Of a stretch of 64,000 nucleotides of DNA, positions 34,743-43,998 are shown piece after piece. Each line of letters begins with the position of its first letter. Positions within the stretch are counted from its first letter, which is position 1. The stretch is from NCBI GenBank assembly GCA_003242735.1, contig QGVH01000018.1:1-64000 (forward strand). Reading direction: 5' to 3'. This stretch comes from a bacterium (GTDB lineage: Bacteria; Gemmatimonadota; Gemmatimonadetes; Longimicrobiales; RSA9). Below the pieces are notes generated by a model. The model worked only from the letters and a program-made list of their open reading frames with translations. It was not told the DNA's origin and did no database searches. The translations under genes and the position numbers were made by a program.

Positions 34743-35885
34743 TCACCGCTCCTGCGGAACGGGGGAAGCCGCGGCCGGCGACGCACCCGCGATGCGCACC
34801 AGCGTCCCCTCTTCGATGGTCCCGGGCGCGGCGATCACGCGCTCGCCCGGCTCCAGGCCGGACAGCACCTGGACCACGCCGCGGCGCAGGTCCTCCGCGC
34901 CGATGGTGACCGGCTGCCGGACGGCGCGGTCGTTGCGGATCGCCCAGACGTACGGCTGATCCCCGTCGCGCCGCACCGCGGAGCTCGGAACGACGACGCC
35001 GTCCTGCCGCTCGCCCGTCAGGATGCGCCCGGTCGCGAACAGCCCGCCGACCAGTGCACGGTTGTGGTTCGGCAGTTGGACGTACACGCCGACCTGGCCG
35101 GTCGCCGGGTCTGCCGTCGGTTCGACCCGCGCGACCTTGCCGGTCAGCACGCGGCCCGGCATGGCGTCCACCGTGAACTCGACAGGCAACCCCGGGCGTA
35201 GCCCGGCCGCCCGGTTCACCGGGACCTGGCCGGCCAGCTCGAGGATGCGCGCATCCACGACGGTGAACAGCGGCTGCCCGATGTTGACCGCCTCTCCCTC
35301 GTTCGCGTGTCGCTTGCTGACCTCGCCCGCGAACGGCGCGACGACCGTCGTACGGCGCGCCTGCTCGTCGGCGCCGACCGCCTGCGCCCGCGCGGCTTCG
35401 AGCTGCGCCTGCGCCGCCTCGTGCGCGGCCTGCGCCTGACGGAACTCGATCTCCGACATCGCGCCGGCCTCGTAGAGCTTGCGGGCGGACTCGAGCTGGC
35501 GCGCCGCAAGGGCGAGGTTCGCCTCGGCCGCGGCGACGCCGGCCTGCGCGCTCGCGGCCTGGCCCCGGATTCCCTCCGCCTCGATGCGGGCGAGGACCTG
35601 CCCCGCGCGGACCGCATCGCCACGGTCCACCTGAACCGACACGAGCACGCCGGGCACCTGCGCGCGCACTTCGGCCTGGCGGTACGGCAACAGCGTGCCC
35701 GTCACGACGACGCCTGCGGCCACGCTCTCACGTTCCGCGACCGCGACGTCCGCCGCATCCAGCGTGACGGCGGCGACGGCGTTCTCGGCACCCGCACCGG
35801 CGGCCTGCGACCCACCGCCCGCACAGCCCGCGAGCACCACGCCCGCCGCGAGCAACCCGTAGACCTGCCTATGCCTCCACGTCAT
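34743..35885 (-). CDS. RND efflux periplasmic adaptor subunit
   Basis: A 380-residue lipoprotein of the membrane-fusion family. Signal and lipobox end LAGC at about residue 21. Then the biotinyl-lipoyl-like half (TGTLLPYRQAEVRAQVPG, VDRGDAVRAGQVLARIE), a hairpin of long Ala-rich helices (about 105-185), the second lipoyl half (TTVVAPFAGEVSKRHANEGE) and beta-barrel plus membrane-proximal domains. It bridges the pump and the TolC channel. ATG at 35885; the frame to 35948 adds 21 basic residues without better support. It lies between the TolC gene (111 bases downstream on the chromosome) and the pump. Confidence 0.92.
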   Translation of the reverse strand: MTWRHRQVYGLLAAGVVLAGCAGGGSQAAGAGAENAVAAVTLDAADVAVAERESVAAGVVVTGTLLPYRQAEVRAQVPGVLVSVQVDRGDAVRAGQVLARIEAEGIRGQAASAQAGVAAAEANLALAARQLESARKLYEAGAMSEIEFRQAQAAHEAAQAQLEAARAQAVGADEQARRTTVVAPFAGEVSKRHANEGEAVNIGQPLFTVVDARILELAGQVPVNRAAGLRPGLPVEFTVDAMPGRVLTGKVARVEPTADPATGQVGVYVQLPNHNRALVGGLFATGRILTGERQDGVVVPSSAVRRDGDQPYVWAIRNDRAVRQPVTIGAEDLRRGVVQVLSGLEPGERVIAAPGTIEEGTLVRIAGASPAAASPVPQER

Positions 35886-35996
35886 GAGTCGACCCCGTGA
35901 TCGGTTGCGTTTCGGTATGCGCTGCACCCTGGTCCGCCGTTCCTCCACTCGCTCCGCGTGCCGGGCAGGGATGCGAGCCGGAGGGACGGCGAGAGG

Positions 35997-37502
35997 TCAC
36001 GGCAGCGTCGTGCGGTCCACCGGCAGGCCGAGCATCCGCTCCGCCTGCGCGAGCGCCGTGTACGCCGCGTGATACGCCTGCACCTGGTTGATCCGCGCCT
36101 GCTGGAGCGCCAGCCGCGCGTTGGAGACATCGAGCTGCGTGGCCAGCCCCTCGCGGTAGCGCAGCTCCGTGAGCTCGTAGACACGCTCCGCCTGCTCCAC
36201 CGTGCGGCTCGCCGCGGCGACCTGGGCCTGCGCGCGCTCCAGCTCGCTCTTCGCCTGCCGGTACTGGAGGCGCAGCGCCTCACGGAGCTGCTCGAGCTGG
36301 AGCTCCGCCTGCCGCAACTGCGCCTTCGCAGCGTCCACATCCGCGCCGCGCTTGAAGCCCTGGAACAGCGGCAACTGCACCGCGAAGCCGACCGTCCAGT
36401 CGTCGCGCCAATCATTGCGGGCCGGGAAGCCGAACGAGCCTGCCGGGAACGCCTGCCGCATCAGGCTGCCCGTCAACGCGACGGTGGGCAGATACGCGGC
36501 CCGCGCGATGTCCACCTGCTCCTCGGAGATCGTGACCTGCTCGCGCGCCGCGCGCAGCGCCGCCCTCCGGTTCAACAGATCCTCCGCCTCGTCCAGCTCC
36601 GGGAGTTTGATGGCGACGAGGTCCGTCCCCGTCGACGTCTGCGCGTCCAGCTCCGTCGTCAGCTCGATCTCCGCGTCCGCCGGCAGGTTGATCAGGCGCT
36701 TGAGGTTGAGCATCGCGACGTCGCGCTGGTTCCGCGCCTGCACGAGCTGCGGCATCAGGTTCTCCAGCTCGACCTCCGCGCGGAGCGCCTCCAGCTCGGA
36801 GGCCCGGCCCGCCGAGAGCCGGAGCCGCACCTGCTCCAGGTGCTCACGCGCCAGCTCCGTGCTCATCTCCACGATCTCCACGCTGCGGCTGGCCAGGAGC
36901 GCGTCGTAGTACGCGCGCTTCACGTCCAGCGCAATCTCCGCCCGCGCCTCCTCCAGCGCCGCGCTGGCCGCGTCCGCCGCCGCTTCGGCCGCGCTGATGG
37001 CCGAGCTGATGCGCCCGCCGGTGAACAGCGGCTGCGACACGCTCAGACCCGCGACCCAGGTGTGCTCGTTGCCGAACGGCAGGTTCCTGAACAACCCGCC
37101 CAGCGCACCGAGCGCGGCGTTCGGCGTCTTGTCCTCGAGGTACTTGACGCGCTCCTCCAGCGGCAGCGTGGGATCCGGCTCGAAACGCAGGCTGTCCGGC
37201 AGGGTGAAGCCGCCCACGTTCTGGAAGACCGAACGCAGCGTACGCGTGTATCCGAACTGGGCGTTGACCTGCGGCAGCGCCGCAGACCGCGCACTCCGCG
37301 CCTGCGCCCGCGCCGCATCCACCTGCGCCTTCGCCAGGCGCACCTCCTCGCTCTGCTCCAGGGCGCGCGAGAGCGCGTCCTGCAAGCTCAACTGGATCCG
37401 CGCGGCCCCGGCCTCAGCCGGCGGCTCCTGCGCGGCGAGCCCCGCCGGAACCAGCGGGGCCAGAAGGACGACGGCGAGCAGCCGCATCCGCATGTTCCTC
37501 AT
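35997..37502 (-). CDS. TolC-family outer-membrane channel
   Basis: A 501-residue exported protein. A signal peptide (LLAVVLLAPLVPAGLAAQ) leads to two OEP repeats rich in coiled-coil heptads (SLQDALSRALEQSEEVRLAKAQ, ALEEARAEIALDVKRAYYDALLAS, later RVYELTELRYREGLATQLDVS, the last a family signature). Strands such as NAQFGYTRTLRSVF belong to the barrel. It forms the outer duct of the tripartite pump. AAGGAG ten bases upstream supports the ATG at 37502. The regulator stop is five bases before it. Confidence 0.92.
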   Translation of the reverse strand: MRNMRMRLLAVVLLAPLVPAGLAAQEPPAEAGAARIQLSLQDALSRALEQSEEVRLAKAQVDAARAQARSARSAALPQVNAQFGYTRTLRSVFQNVGGFTLPDSLRFEPDPTLPLEERVKYLEDKTPNAALGALGGLFRNLPFGNEHTWVAGLSVSQPLFTGGRISSAISAAEAAADAASAALEEARAEIALDVKRAYYDALLASRSVEIVEMSTELAREHLEQVRLRLSAGRASELEALRAEVELENLMPQLVQARNQRDVAMLNLKRLINLPADAEIELTTELDAQTSTGTDLVAIKLPELDEAEDLLNRRAALRAAREQVTISEEQVDIARAAYLPTVALTGSLMRQAFPAGSFGFPARNDWRDDWTVGFAVQLPLFQGFKRGADVDAAKAQLRQAELQLEQLREALRLQYRQAKSELERAQAQVAAASRTVEQAERVYELTELRYREGLATQLDVSNARLALQQARINQVQAYHAAYTALAQAERMLGLPVDRTTLP

Positions 37503-37506
37503 CGCT

Positions 37507-38001
37507 TCAGGCTCCTTCCCGGCCGGCACCCTGCCCGGCCGGCACGTTCAGCCCTCTCTCCTCTCGCCACGCCTCCGCCGCCTCGCCCAGCGACCGGTAC
37601 AGATGCCCGAACAACGAGGCGAGGCCATCGAGGCGCGCGCGCACGCGCACGTCCTGTGCGGCCGGCGTCTGCAACGCGGCCAGCAGCAGGTCGCGCAGCT
37701 CCCCGATCTGCCGGAGGCGTTCTTCCAGGATCCGGTTGTGCAGCTCTTCGTGGACGTAGTAGTAGTCCCGCCGATCCCCCGGCACCACGGCCCGCTCTGC
37801 CGCGCCGAGACGCTCCAGCAGGCGCGCGTTCGTGCTCGCGCTCGCCTTGCTGATCCCGAGATCGGCGGCCAGGTCGTCCAGCGAGAGCGGTTCCGCAGCG
37901 AGCAGGAGCCGTCCGAGGATCAGCCCCGCGGCGCGCGGCAGGCCGTCCTGCTCGAACTTCAGGCCCATCCGTTCGATGATGTGCTCCGTGGGCTGCTCCA
38001 C
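37507..38001 (-). CDS. GbsR/MarR-type transcriptional regulator
   Basis: A 164-residue winged-helix protein. The core PLSLDDLAADLGISKASASTN is a clear helix-turn-helix with recognition helix KASASTNARLLERL, the form found in GbsR-like MarR proteins. The wing is RRDYYYVHEELHNR and the C-terminal helices form the dimer. Start is GTG at 38001 with AGGAGGGG upstream. It is the first gene of the efflux operon, so it probably represses the pump and itself through the palindrome at 38059-38080. The inducer is unknown. Confidence 0.88.
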   Translation of the reverse strand: MEQPTEHIIERMGLKFEQDGLPRAAGLILGRLLLAAEPLSLDDLAADLGISKASASTNARLLERLGAAERAVVPGDRRDYYYVHEELHNRILEERLRQIGELRDLLLAALQTPAAQDVRVRARLDGLASLFGHLYRSLGEAAEAWREERGLNVPAGQGAGREGA

Positions 38002-38447
38002 GACGACCCCTCCTGAGCGGGTGCGTTAGGGGAGAGACGATGCGCCGAGTCGTACGTTACTTTCAGAATCTATTGAAAGTTCCAAATCAGGAGAAGCGCC
38101 TTCCCTACGGACGGGCACGGGCCAGAGGGCGCCTGAGAGCACCATGTGGACCACATCGCCCCGCCGGCGGACGGCCTTACCGGCCCGCCAGCCCGCTCCC
38201 CGACGTGCAAACAGCCGCGGCGTCGCTCCGTCCGCCGGCGCGGCGCCGACCCGGCACCGGCCTGCGCCCGGGTGCGACGGATGCCACCTACGGGTGCACC
38301 GCCATCCGGGTTTCGCCACGGAGAAACCTCCCCGGGGTGGGGACGGTCACGTCGGCCCGGGAGACGGTCGCTGGCGGGAGACGTACACGCGGTCGCGTCG
38401 AGAGGGCCGTCGCTGGACCGGTGGGCCGTGGTCGAGCACCCGGCGCG
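38002..38447. other. intergenic region with the efflux promoter
   Basis: 446 bases between the BNR gene stop and the regulator start. The proximal part has the operator listed next; the rest is GC-rich and shows no gene or further structure. Confidence 0.5.
38059..38080 (-). promoter_or_regulatory. palindromic operator candidate of the efflux operon
   Basis: ACTTTCA (38059-38065) and TGAAAGT (38074-38080) form a perfect seven-base inverted repeat with an eight-base AT-rich spacer, 58 bases before the GTG start of the GbsR/MarR gene. Arm length and spacing suit a dimeric winged-helix repressor, and the AT content is far above the surroundings. Confidence 0.6.
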
Positions 38448-39446
38448 TCACGCCCCGCCGTCGCCGCTCTCCGGCGCGGCCGCGAGCGCAAGGATCCGAC
38501 GCGGCGCCGCGCCGCGCACGTCGAGCCGCGTCCACGTGTCGCCCCGGTCGCGGCTCGCGTAGATCCGCTCGTCCGCCAGCCCGGCGACCAGCAGCCCACG
38601 CATGGCGAGTAGCGCGTACGGCATGCTGTCCAGCGGCTGAGGCAGCCCGCCTTCGAGCCGTTCCCACGGCCCCTCGCCCCGCCAGCGGTAGATGTGCGCC
38701 TCTGCGTGACCCCGGCCGTGCGCGGCGCCCGGGGCGGTGCTCGCGGAGATGTACCAGACGTCCGGGTCATCGGGGTCGACGGCGAGCGCCCACGTGTAGT
38801 GGCGGTCGCGCCCCTCGTCCGCGGGCCGCCACGTCTCGCCCCCGTCGAAGCTCCATGCGGCGCCGCCGCCGCCTGCCTCGTACGCGCGTTCCGTGTGGAC
38901 GGGGTGCCACGCGAGCGCGTGCACGTCCCGCTGCGCGCCGGGACGGTGGTCCTCCCACGTCTCGCCGCGGTCCGTGCTGCGCATCAGGCCGCCCAGCTCG
39001 ATGCCGGCGAGCAGCAGGCCCGCGTCGTGCGGATTCGGCGCGATCCAGCGCACATGGGAGGTCCACGGCCGCGGCGGGAAGCTCCACGTGGACGCCGAGG
39101 GGAGCCGACGCAGCGCATCCAGCTCCCGCCAGCTCGATCCGCCGTCGTCGCTCCGGAAGACCATGCTCGGCTGGGTGCCGGCGTAGACCGCGCCGTCGGC
39201 TGGACTGACGGCGAGGGAGAAGACGTCGCGGGCGGGGAGATCGGCGCCGCTCCAGGAGGCCCCGCCGTCGTCGCTCCTCCAGACGCCGCGTCCCCGGGAG
39301 CCGGCGAAGATCCGGCCCGGCTCGCGTGGATGGACGGCGACGCACTGGAGCCGCCGGTCCTCGAGGAGGAGGCGGGACTCGAGGGCGCCGTCGCGTTCCG
39401 CGAGGCACCGAAGGCCGAGGTCGGTGACGGCGAAGAGGGTGGCCAT
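38448..39446 (-). CDS. BNR/sialidase-like beta-propeller protein
   Basis: A 332-residue propeller protein with repeated Asp-box motifs of the form S-x-D-x-G-x-x-W: WRSDDGGASWSG, FRSDDGGSSWREL, MRSTDRGETWED and a last YASRDRGDTWTRL. It has no signal peptide. Such proteins resemble glycosidase propellers and photosystem-assembly YCF48 types, but the catalytic residues of sialidases cannot be confirmed. GGGAG is about nine bases before the ATG at 39446; upstream codons of the frame are low complexity. A LacI-type palindrome lies 216 bases upstream, and a GH1-type gene is next, so a link to sugar control is possible. Confidence 0.8.
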   Translation of the reverse strand: MATLFAVTDLGLRCLAERDGALESRLLLEDRRLQCVAVHPREPGRIFAGSRGRGVWRSDDGGASWSGADLPARDVFSLAVSPADGAVYAGTQPSMVFRSDDGGSSWRELDALRRLPSASTWSFPPRPWTSHVRWIAPNPHDAGLLLAGIELGGLMRSTDRGETWEDHRPGAQRDVHALAWHPVHTERAYEAGGGGAAWSFDGGETWRPADEGRDRHYTWALAVDPDDPDVWYISASTAPGAAHGRGHAEAHIYRWRGEGPWERLEGGLPQPLDSMPYALLAMRGLLVAGLADERIYASRDRGDTWTRLDVRGAAPRRILALAAAPESGDGGA

Positions 39447-39941
39447 GGCGGGCTCCCGACAGGGGTCGCGGGGGGCGCTGCTCCGGAGGCGGCGCGGCGC
39501 GCAGGGCGGCCTGCTCCCGCCCCACGAGACGACGCCTGCGCTCTCGGACGGCCCGTGCGCCCTGCTGCACGGTCCGGGCCGTCGCCATCCCGGTTTGCCG
39601 CGTGCGCCGTGCCGTGCGTGTTTCCCCGACCGGGTCTCAACGACCCGTGCCCCCGGCCGCAAACGGTTTCCGAAAACGTTGACACACAGGCCGGCGCGAT
39701 CGTGCCGCCCCCCGCAGGCGGCCCGGCGCCGTTCGCGCCCGACGTCGCGATCCCGGCGCTCCAGACGATGCGCGACCGCTGCGGCGAGCACCTCTTACGG
39801 CCGCTGCGCCCGGTCCTCGCCCTGATCGAGAACGGCCGCTCAGGGCTGGTGTGGCGGTTGATGCGCGGGGCGCCGGAGATCGTGCCGGGCCTGGAGCGTG
39901 CGGGGCTCAGCGGCAACCCGACTCCAACCTCGTCCCTCGCG
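39447..39941. other. intergenic region with a LacI-type palindrome
   Basis: 495 bases between BNR and GH1-type genes, both leftward. It contains the operator candidate at 39662-39680. A rightward open frame through it has no coding look. Confidence 0.5.
39662..39680 (-). promoter_or_regulatory. LacI-family operator candidate
   Basis: AACGGTTTC-C-GAAAACGTT: nine-base arms matching at eight positions around a single central base. The arrangement AACG-TTTC-GAAA-CGTT is typical of LacI/GalR operators. It stands upstream of the BNR-repeat gene. No LacI gene lies in the window. Confidence 0.45.
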
Positions 39942-41318
39942 TCATTCCTCGAACAGCGCCTCGCCGTTGCTGCGGATGACCTCCGAGTAGAAGCGCGCGC
40001 TCGCCTTGGGCGTGCGCTTCTGCGTCTCGAAGTCCACGTGCACGATGCCGAAGCGCTTCGAGCAGCCGTGCGCCCACTCGAAGTCGTCCAGCAGCGACCA
40101 GACGAAGTAGCCGCGCACGTCCACGCCCTCACGGATCGCCTGGTGCACGGCGAGCAGGTGATCGCGAAGGTAGGCGATGCGCTGCGGGTCGTACACGCCG
40201 GACTCCGGCGCCACGGGCGGGTCGGCGAACGCTGCGCCGTTCGCGGTGATGTAGATCGGCACATCGCCGTAGCGCTCGCGCACCTGCCGCAGGATCTCCA
40301 CCAGCCCCTGCGGGTAGACCTCCCAGTCCATCTCGGTGTACACCGCGCCCGGCTGGCGCACGCCGGCGATGCGCGGCGGCGGCGCGGACGGATCGTCCCG
40401 GGTGATGCGGCGCGTGGAGTAGTTGATGCCGATGAAATCGATGGGTTGCCGGATGTACTCGAGGTCGCCCGGCGGAACGTCGGGCCAGGCGTCGCCGAAG
40501 ATGTCCGCCATCTCGTCCGGGTAACGGCCCAGGAACACCGGGTCGAGGTACTGCCGGTTGATGTAGGCGTCCATCCGGTTCGCCGCCGCGATGTCCTCCT
40601 CCCGGTCCGATGCGGGATACTGCGGCTCGAGGTTCACGACCAACCCGATCCGGTGGCGCCCCTCGGCGCGGTACGCCTCCACCGCCATCGCATGGGCGCG
40701 CAGCAGGTTGTGCGCGACGACGGGCGCCTCATCGACGCTCGCGTGCCCGGGCGCGAGCACGCCGCGCAGGTAGCCGCCGTCCGCGACGGCCCACGGCTCG
40801 TTCAGCGTCGCCCAGAACCGTACGCTGCCGTCCAGCGCGCGGAACACGACGCTGGCGTAGTCGGCGAACCAGCCGGCGATGTCCCGGTCCAGCCACCCGC
40901 CGCGCTCATCCAGCGCGGCGGGCAGGTCCCAGTGGTAGAGCGTGGCGAACGGCTCGATGTCGTTCTCCCGCAGCGCGTCCACCAGCCGGCGGTAGAAGTC
41001 GAGCCCCCGCTGATTGACCCGGCCCTTCCCTTCCGGCAGCACCCGCGCCCATGCGATGCCGAAGCGGTAGGCGGTGAGCCCCAGCTCCCGCATCAGCCGC
41101 ACGTCCTCGGGCCAGCGCCGGTAGTGGTCGCACGCGACGTCGCCCGTGCCGCCGTCCGTGATGCGGCCGGGGGTGTGAGCGAAGAGGTGCCAGATGCTCG
41201 GGCCCGCGCCGTCCGCGAGCGGCGAGCCCTCGATCTGGTACGCGGACGTGGCCGCGCCCCAGAGGAAGTGGTTCGGGAACGTGGTTCCGTCCTCCATCGT
41301 CGCTCGTCCGCGAGGCAT
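39942..41318 (-). CDS. GH1 beta-glucosidase-like protein, nucleophile replaced by Ala
   Basis: A 458-residue TIM-barrel protein of glycoside hydrolase family 1. Signatures are intact: FLWGAATSAYQIEG near the N-terminus, the acid/base glutamate Glu174 in TLNEPW, and the aglycone-side VWSLLDDFEWAHG late in the sequence. In the nucleophile motif, usually TENG, the sequence is ITANG: Ala359 (codon GCG, 40242-40244) replaces the expected Glu (GAG). Unmodified family members cleave beta-glucosides by double displacement; this protein could not form the normal covalent intermediate. ATG at 41318 overlaps the MgtE stop (TGATG), supporting this start; an internal ATG at 41297 is an alternative. Confidence 0.9.
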   Translation of the reverse strand: MPRGRATMEDGTTFPNHFLWGAATSAYQIEGSPLADGAGPSIWHLFAHTPGRITDGGTGDVACDHYRRWPEDVRLMRELGLTAYRFGIAWARVLPEGKGRVNQRGLDFYRRLVDALRENDIEPFATLYHWDLPAALDERGGWLDRDIAGWFADYASVVFRALDGSVRFWATLNEPWAVADGGYLRGVLAPGHASVDEAPVVAHNLLRAHAMAVEAYRAEGRHRIGLVVNLEPQYPASDREEDIAAANRMDAYINRQYLDPVFLGRYPDEMADIFGDAWPDVPPGDLEYIRQPIDFIGINYSTRRITRDDPSAPPPRIAGVRQPGAVYTEMDWEVYPQGLVEILRQVRERYGDVPIYITANGAAFADPPVAPESGVYDPQRIAYLRDHLLAVHQAIREGVDVRGYFVWSLLDDFEWAHGCSKRFGIVHVDFETQKRTPKASARFYSEVIRSNGEALFEE

Positions 41319-42658
41319 CACCCACCGAGATACCATGCCGCGATCGAGAAGTAGATGATCACGCCCACGATGTCGGCCAGCGACGTGATCAGCGGCGCAC
41401 TCGCCGTCGCCGGGTCGAAGCCGAGACGGGTCAGCAGGAACGGCATCGACATGCCCATCAGGCTGCCGACGATCACGATGACGAACATCGTGCTCGCGAC
41501 GACCAACGTGACCTCAGGGGCCCGGACGATCCCGATCAGCGACGCCGCCACGGCCATCGTGATCCCCAGCGCGCCGCTGACCGCCAGCTCCTTGCCCAGC
41601 ATCCGCAGCCAGTCCCGCATCCCCACATCGCCCGTGGCCAGCGCCCGGACCATCAGCGTCGCCGACTGGGCCCCCGCGTTGCCTCCGCTGCCGATCAGCA
41701 GGGGCAGGAAGAAGACGAGGGCGACGGATGCCGCGATCGTGTCGCTGAACGCGGCGATGCCCGCACCCGAGAAGATGTTCACCACGACCAGTGCGAGCAG
41801 CCACAGGATGCGCCGGCGGTAGAGATAGCCGACCGTCGCCTCCTTGAGGCTCGTCCTCAGGGGCGCGACGGAGCCGACCCGATGGAAGTCCTCCGTCGCC
41901 TCCTCCTCCGCCACGTCGAGAATGTCGTCCACCGTGACGATCCCCAGGAGTACGCCGTCGGAGTCCACGACCGGCAAGGCGATCAGGTCGTAGCGCAACA
42001 TGAGCAGGACGGCTTCCTCGCGATCGGCGTGCGCCGGCACCGTGACGAACGCGTGGTCCATGATCTCCTCCACGCGCGTCCCGGGGGCGGCGAGGATCAG
42101 GCGCCGGAGCTCGATGTCGTCCAGCAGCCGCCACTCCTGGTCCACCACGTAGACCACGTTGATCGTCTCGCTGTCCTTGCCTTTCGCCCGGATGTGGGCC
42201 AGCGCCTGCTCGATCGTCCACTCCGGCCGGACCGCCACGTAGTCCGGCGTCATGAGCCTGCCCACGCTCTCCGCCGGGTACCCCAGGAGCCAGCGCGCCT
42301 CCTTGAGGTCCTCGGGTGAGAGGAGGTTGAGCAACCGCTGCGTCACCTGGCCGGGCAGCTCTTCCAGGAGCTGGGTGCGGTCGTCCGGCGGGAGGCCCGC
42401 CAGCAGTTCGCGGGTCTCGTCGTCCGTCAAGTCCTCGAGCAGCGTCCGCCGCCACTGCGGCTCCAGGTGTGCGAACGCCGCAGCGGCCTGCGGCCGTGCC
42501 AGCGCGCGGAACAGCAGCACGCGGTCCGGCTTGTCCAGCTCGGTCAGGCGGTCCGCGATCTCCGGGGCCGGCACGTCGGCCAGCGCCCGCCGGAGCATCG
42601 CCCAATCCCGTGCGTGGATCAGCTCCGCGATGTCCGCCCCAACGACACCGTTCGTCAC
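41318..42658 (-). CDS. mgtE: MgtE magnesium transporter
   Basis: A 446-residue transporter. The N domain of helical repeats (RTLLEDLTDDETRELLAGLPPDD) covers about 1-130, two CBS domains about 135-255 (ALPVVDSDGVLLGIVTVDDIL) and five membrane helices from about 285. The pore-lining segment LPLLIGSGGNAGAQSATLMVRAL in the membrane part is the MgtE hallmark. It imports Mg2+ and is gated by Mg2+ bound to the cytosolic N/CBS part. Start is GTG at 42658, with GAGAGG upstream; the long open frame beyond is an artefact of composition. Its last base is shared with the GH1-type ATG. Confidence 0.93.
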   Translation of the reverse strand: MTNGVVGADIAELIHARDWAMLRRALADVPAPEIADRLTELDKPDRVLLFRALARPQAAAAFAHLEPQWRRTLLEDLTDDETRELLAGLPPDDRTQLLEELPGQVTQRLLNLLSPEDLKEARWLLGYPAESVGRLMTPDYVAVRPEWTIEQALAHIRAKGKDSETINVVYVVDQEWRLLDDIELRRLILAAPGTRVEEIMDHAFVTVPAHADREEAVLLMLRYDLIALPVVDSDGVLLGIVTVDDILDVAEEEATEDFHRVGSVAPLRTSLKEATVGYLYRRRILWLLALVVVNIFSGAGIAAFSDTIAASVALVFFLPLLIGSGGNAGAQSATLMVRALATGDVGMRDWLRMLGKELAVSGALGITMAVAASLIGIVRAPEVTLVVASTMFVIVIVGSLMGMSMPFLLTRLGFDPATASAPLITSLADIVGVIIYFSIAAWYLGG

Positions 42659-42907
42659 GCGTCCCTCTCGGTGCTGCGGTGATAGGCCATGGCCGGCAGC
42701 ACGGTGTCTCGATCCGGGAGCGGGCGCAAGGAAGGCGTCTCGGTCGACCCAAGGCCAAGGCGGACAGGCGCCGCACCGGCACGGCTTCCGAGCCCACCGG
42801 CCTTCCCGCGCCTCTGCGCCGCCCCAAGGGCATGTCGCCCGAGGCCGATCCCGCGTAGCTTCCCTCTCCGTCGGGGAGCAAGATTGATCCGGGAGGAGCA
42901 CATACTC

Positions 42908-43729
42908 ATGAAGATCTTGCTGGCTCTCGACGGCACGGACGGCAGCTTCGGCGCCGCGCGCGTGGCGACCCTCCTGGCCCAGCGCGAATCCGCCGCCGTC
43001 ACCGTCGCCACCGTTGCGGAGCCGCCACCGGCGTACCGGGCCGGCGGCGCCGTCCCTCTCGCGACCCGCGCCGAGGAGCGCGACCTGGTGCGCGCGCACC
43101 TGGAGCGGGTCCAGGCGCAGATCGAGGCGGCGGGCGCGCAGCCCGGGAGCTGGCCCATCCGCCTCGGCATCGAGGCGGCCGGCCGGTTCATCCTCCACGC
43201 CGCCGAAGAGGCGGAGGCCGACCTCATCGTTCTGGGGCTGGGCCGCAAGCCGCTGCACAAACGACTCCTGCACGGCGATGTGCTCGGTCACGTCGCGTCC
43301 CGCGCCGCCGTGCCGATCCTCGCCGTCGACAGCGCCGCCGACCGGCTCCCGCGCGCTGCGTGCGCGGGCATCGACTTCAGCCCGCCCAGCCTCGAGGCCG
43401 CTCGCGCTGCCTGCCGGATCGTCGGCCCCGCGGGCACCGTCCACCTCGTGCACATCGCACCCGTGACGGATGATACGCCAGGCGCGCCCCAGCGCCTCGA
43501 CGAACTGGCGGCGCGCCTCGCCCCGGGCTGCGCTGCGTCGTCCGCCATCCTCCGTGCCGACGATCCGGCGCAGGCGCTGGTCTCCCTCGCCGCCGACCGC
43601 GGCCTCGATCTCGTCGCGGTCGGCCGCCACGGCCGCTCCGTTGCCAGCCGGCTTATCCTCGGAAGTGTCTCGGTCGGCGTGCTCCGGACCGCGCATTGCT
43701 CCGTGCTGGTCGCGCCGCCGGTCGTGTGA
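42908..43729 (+). CDS. universal stress protein, two USP domains
   Basis: A 273-residue cytosolic protein. Domain 1 (residues 1-140) starts MKILLALDGTDGS and ends with DLIVLGLGRKPLHKRLLHG; domain 2 (about 145-273) ends with DLVAVGRHGRSVASRLILGS followed by VLRTAHCSVLVA. The G-x2-G-x9-G(S/T) ATP loop is complete in domain 2 (GRHGRSVASRLILGS) and modified in domain 1. Tandem USPs bind adenine nucleotides and support stress survival. ATG at 42908, with GGGAGGAG about 13 bases upstream, longer than ideal. It is divergent from mgtE with a 249-base gap. Confidence 0.9.
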   Translation: MKILLALDGTDGSFGAARVATLLAQRESAAVTVATVAEPPPAYRAGGAVPLATRAEERDLVRAHLERVQAQIEAAGAQPGSWPIRLGIEAAGRFILHAAEEAEADLIVLGLGRKPLHKRLLHGDVLGHVASRAAVPILAVDSAADRLPRAACAGIDFSPPSLEAARAACRIVGPAGTVHLVHIAPVTDDTPGAPQRLDELAARLAPGCAASSAILRADDPAQALVSLAADRGLDLVAVGRHGRSVASRLILGSVSVGVLRTAHCSVLVAPPVV

Positions 43730-43998
43730 GGCACGCGGCGTGCGAGATTCGCCATCGCGCGCCGCGATGGGGTGAGGCCGCCGCGCAAATTGCGGAGGAT
43801 CGCGAAGGAGTACGAGAGCAGTCGCGCACCCGGTACGCCACGGCCGCCCCAGGCTTGATGAGCATACACACGCAGCGCTCCGGTCGGTGACTCACCCCGG
43901 CCTTCGTGATCGACGGCATCGAGGCTGATACCAATCGAGTGCGCGCTGCGGCGTGCTGATCGAGCGGGCTTGCGGCCACGGCGTCGCCCGCCGCGCCA

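Noticed and set aside
39679-39720. TTGACA as the -35 of a rightward promoter
   Set aside because: No matching -10 and no rightward gene for 3 kb; it is better read as part of the palindrome.
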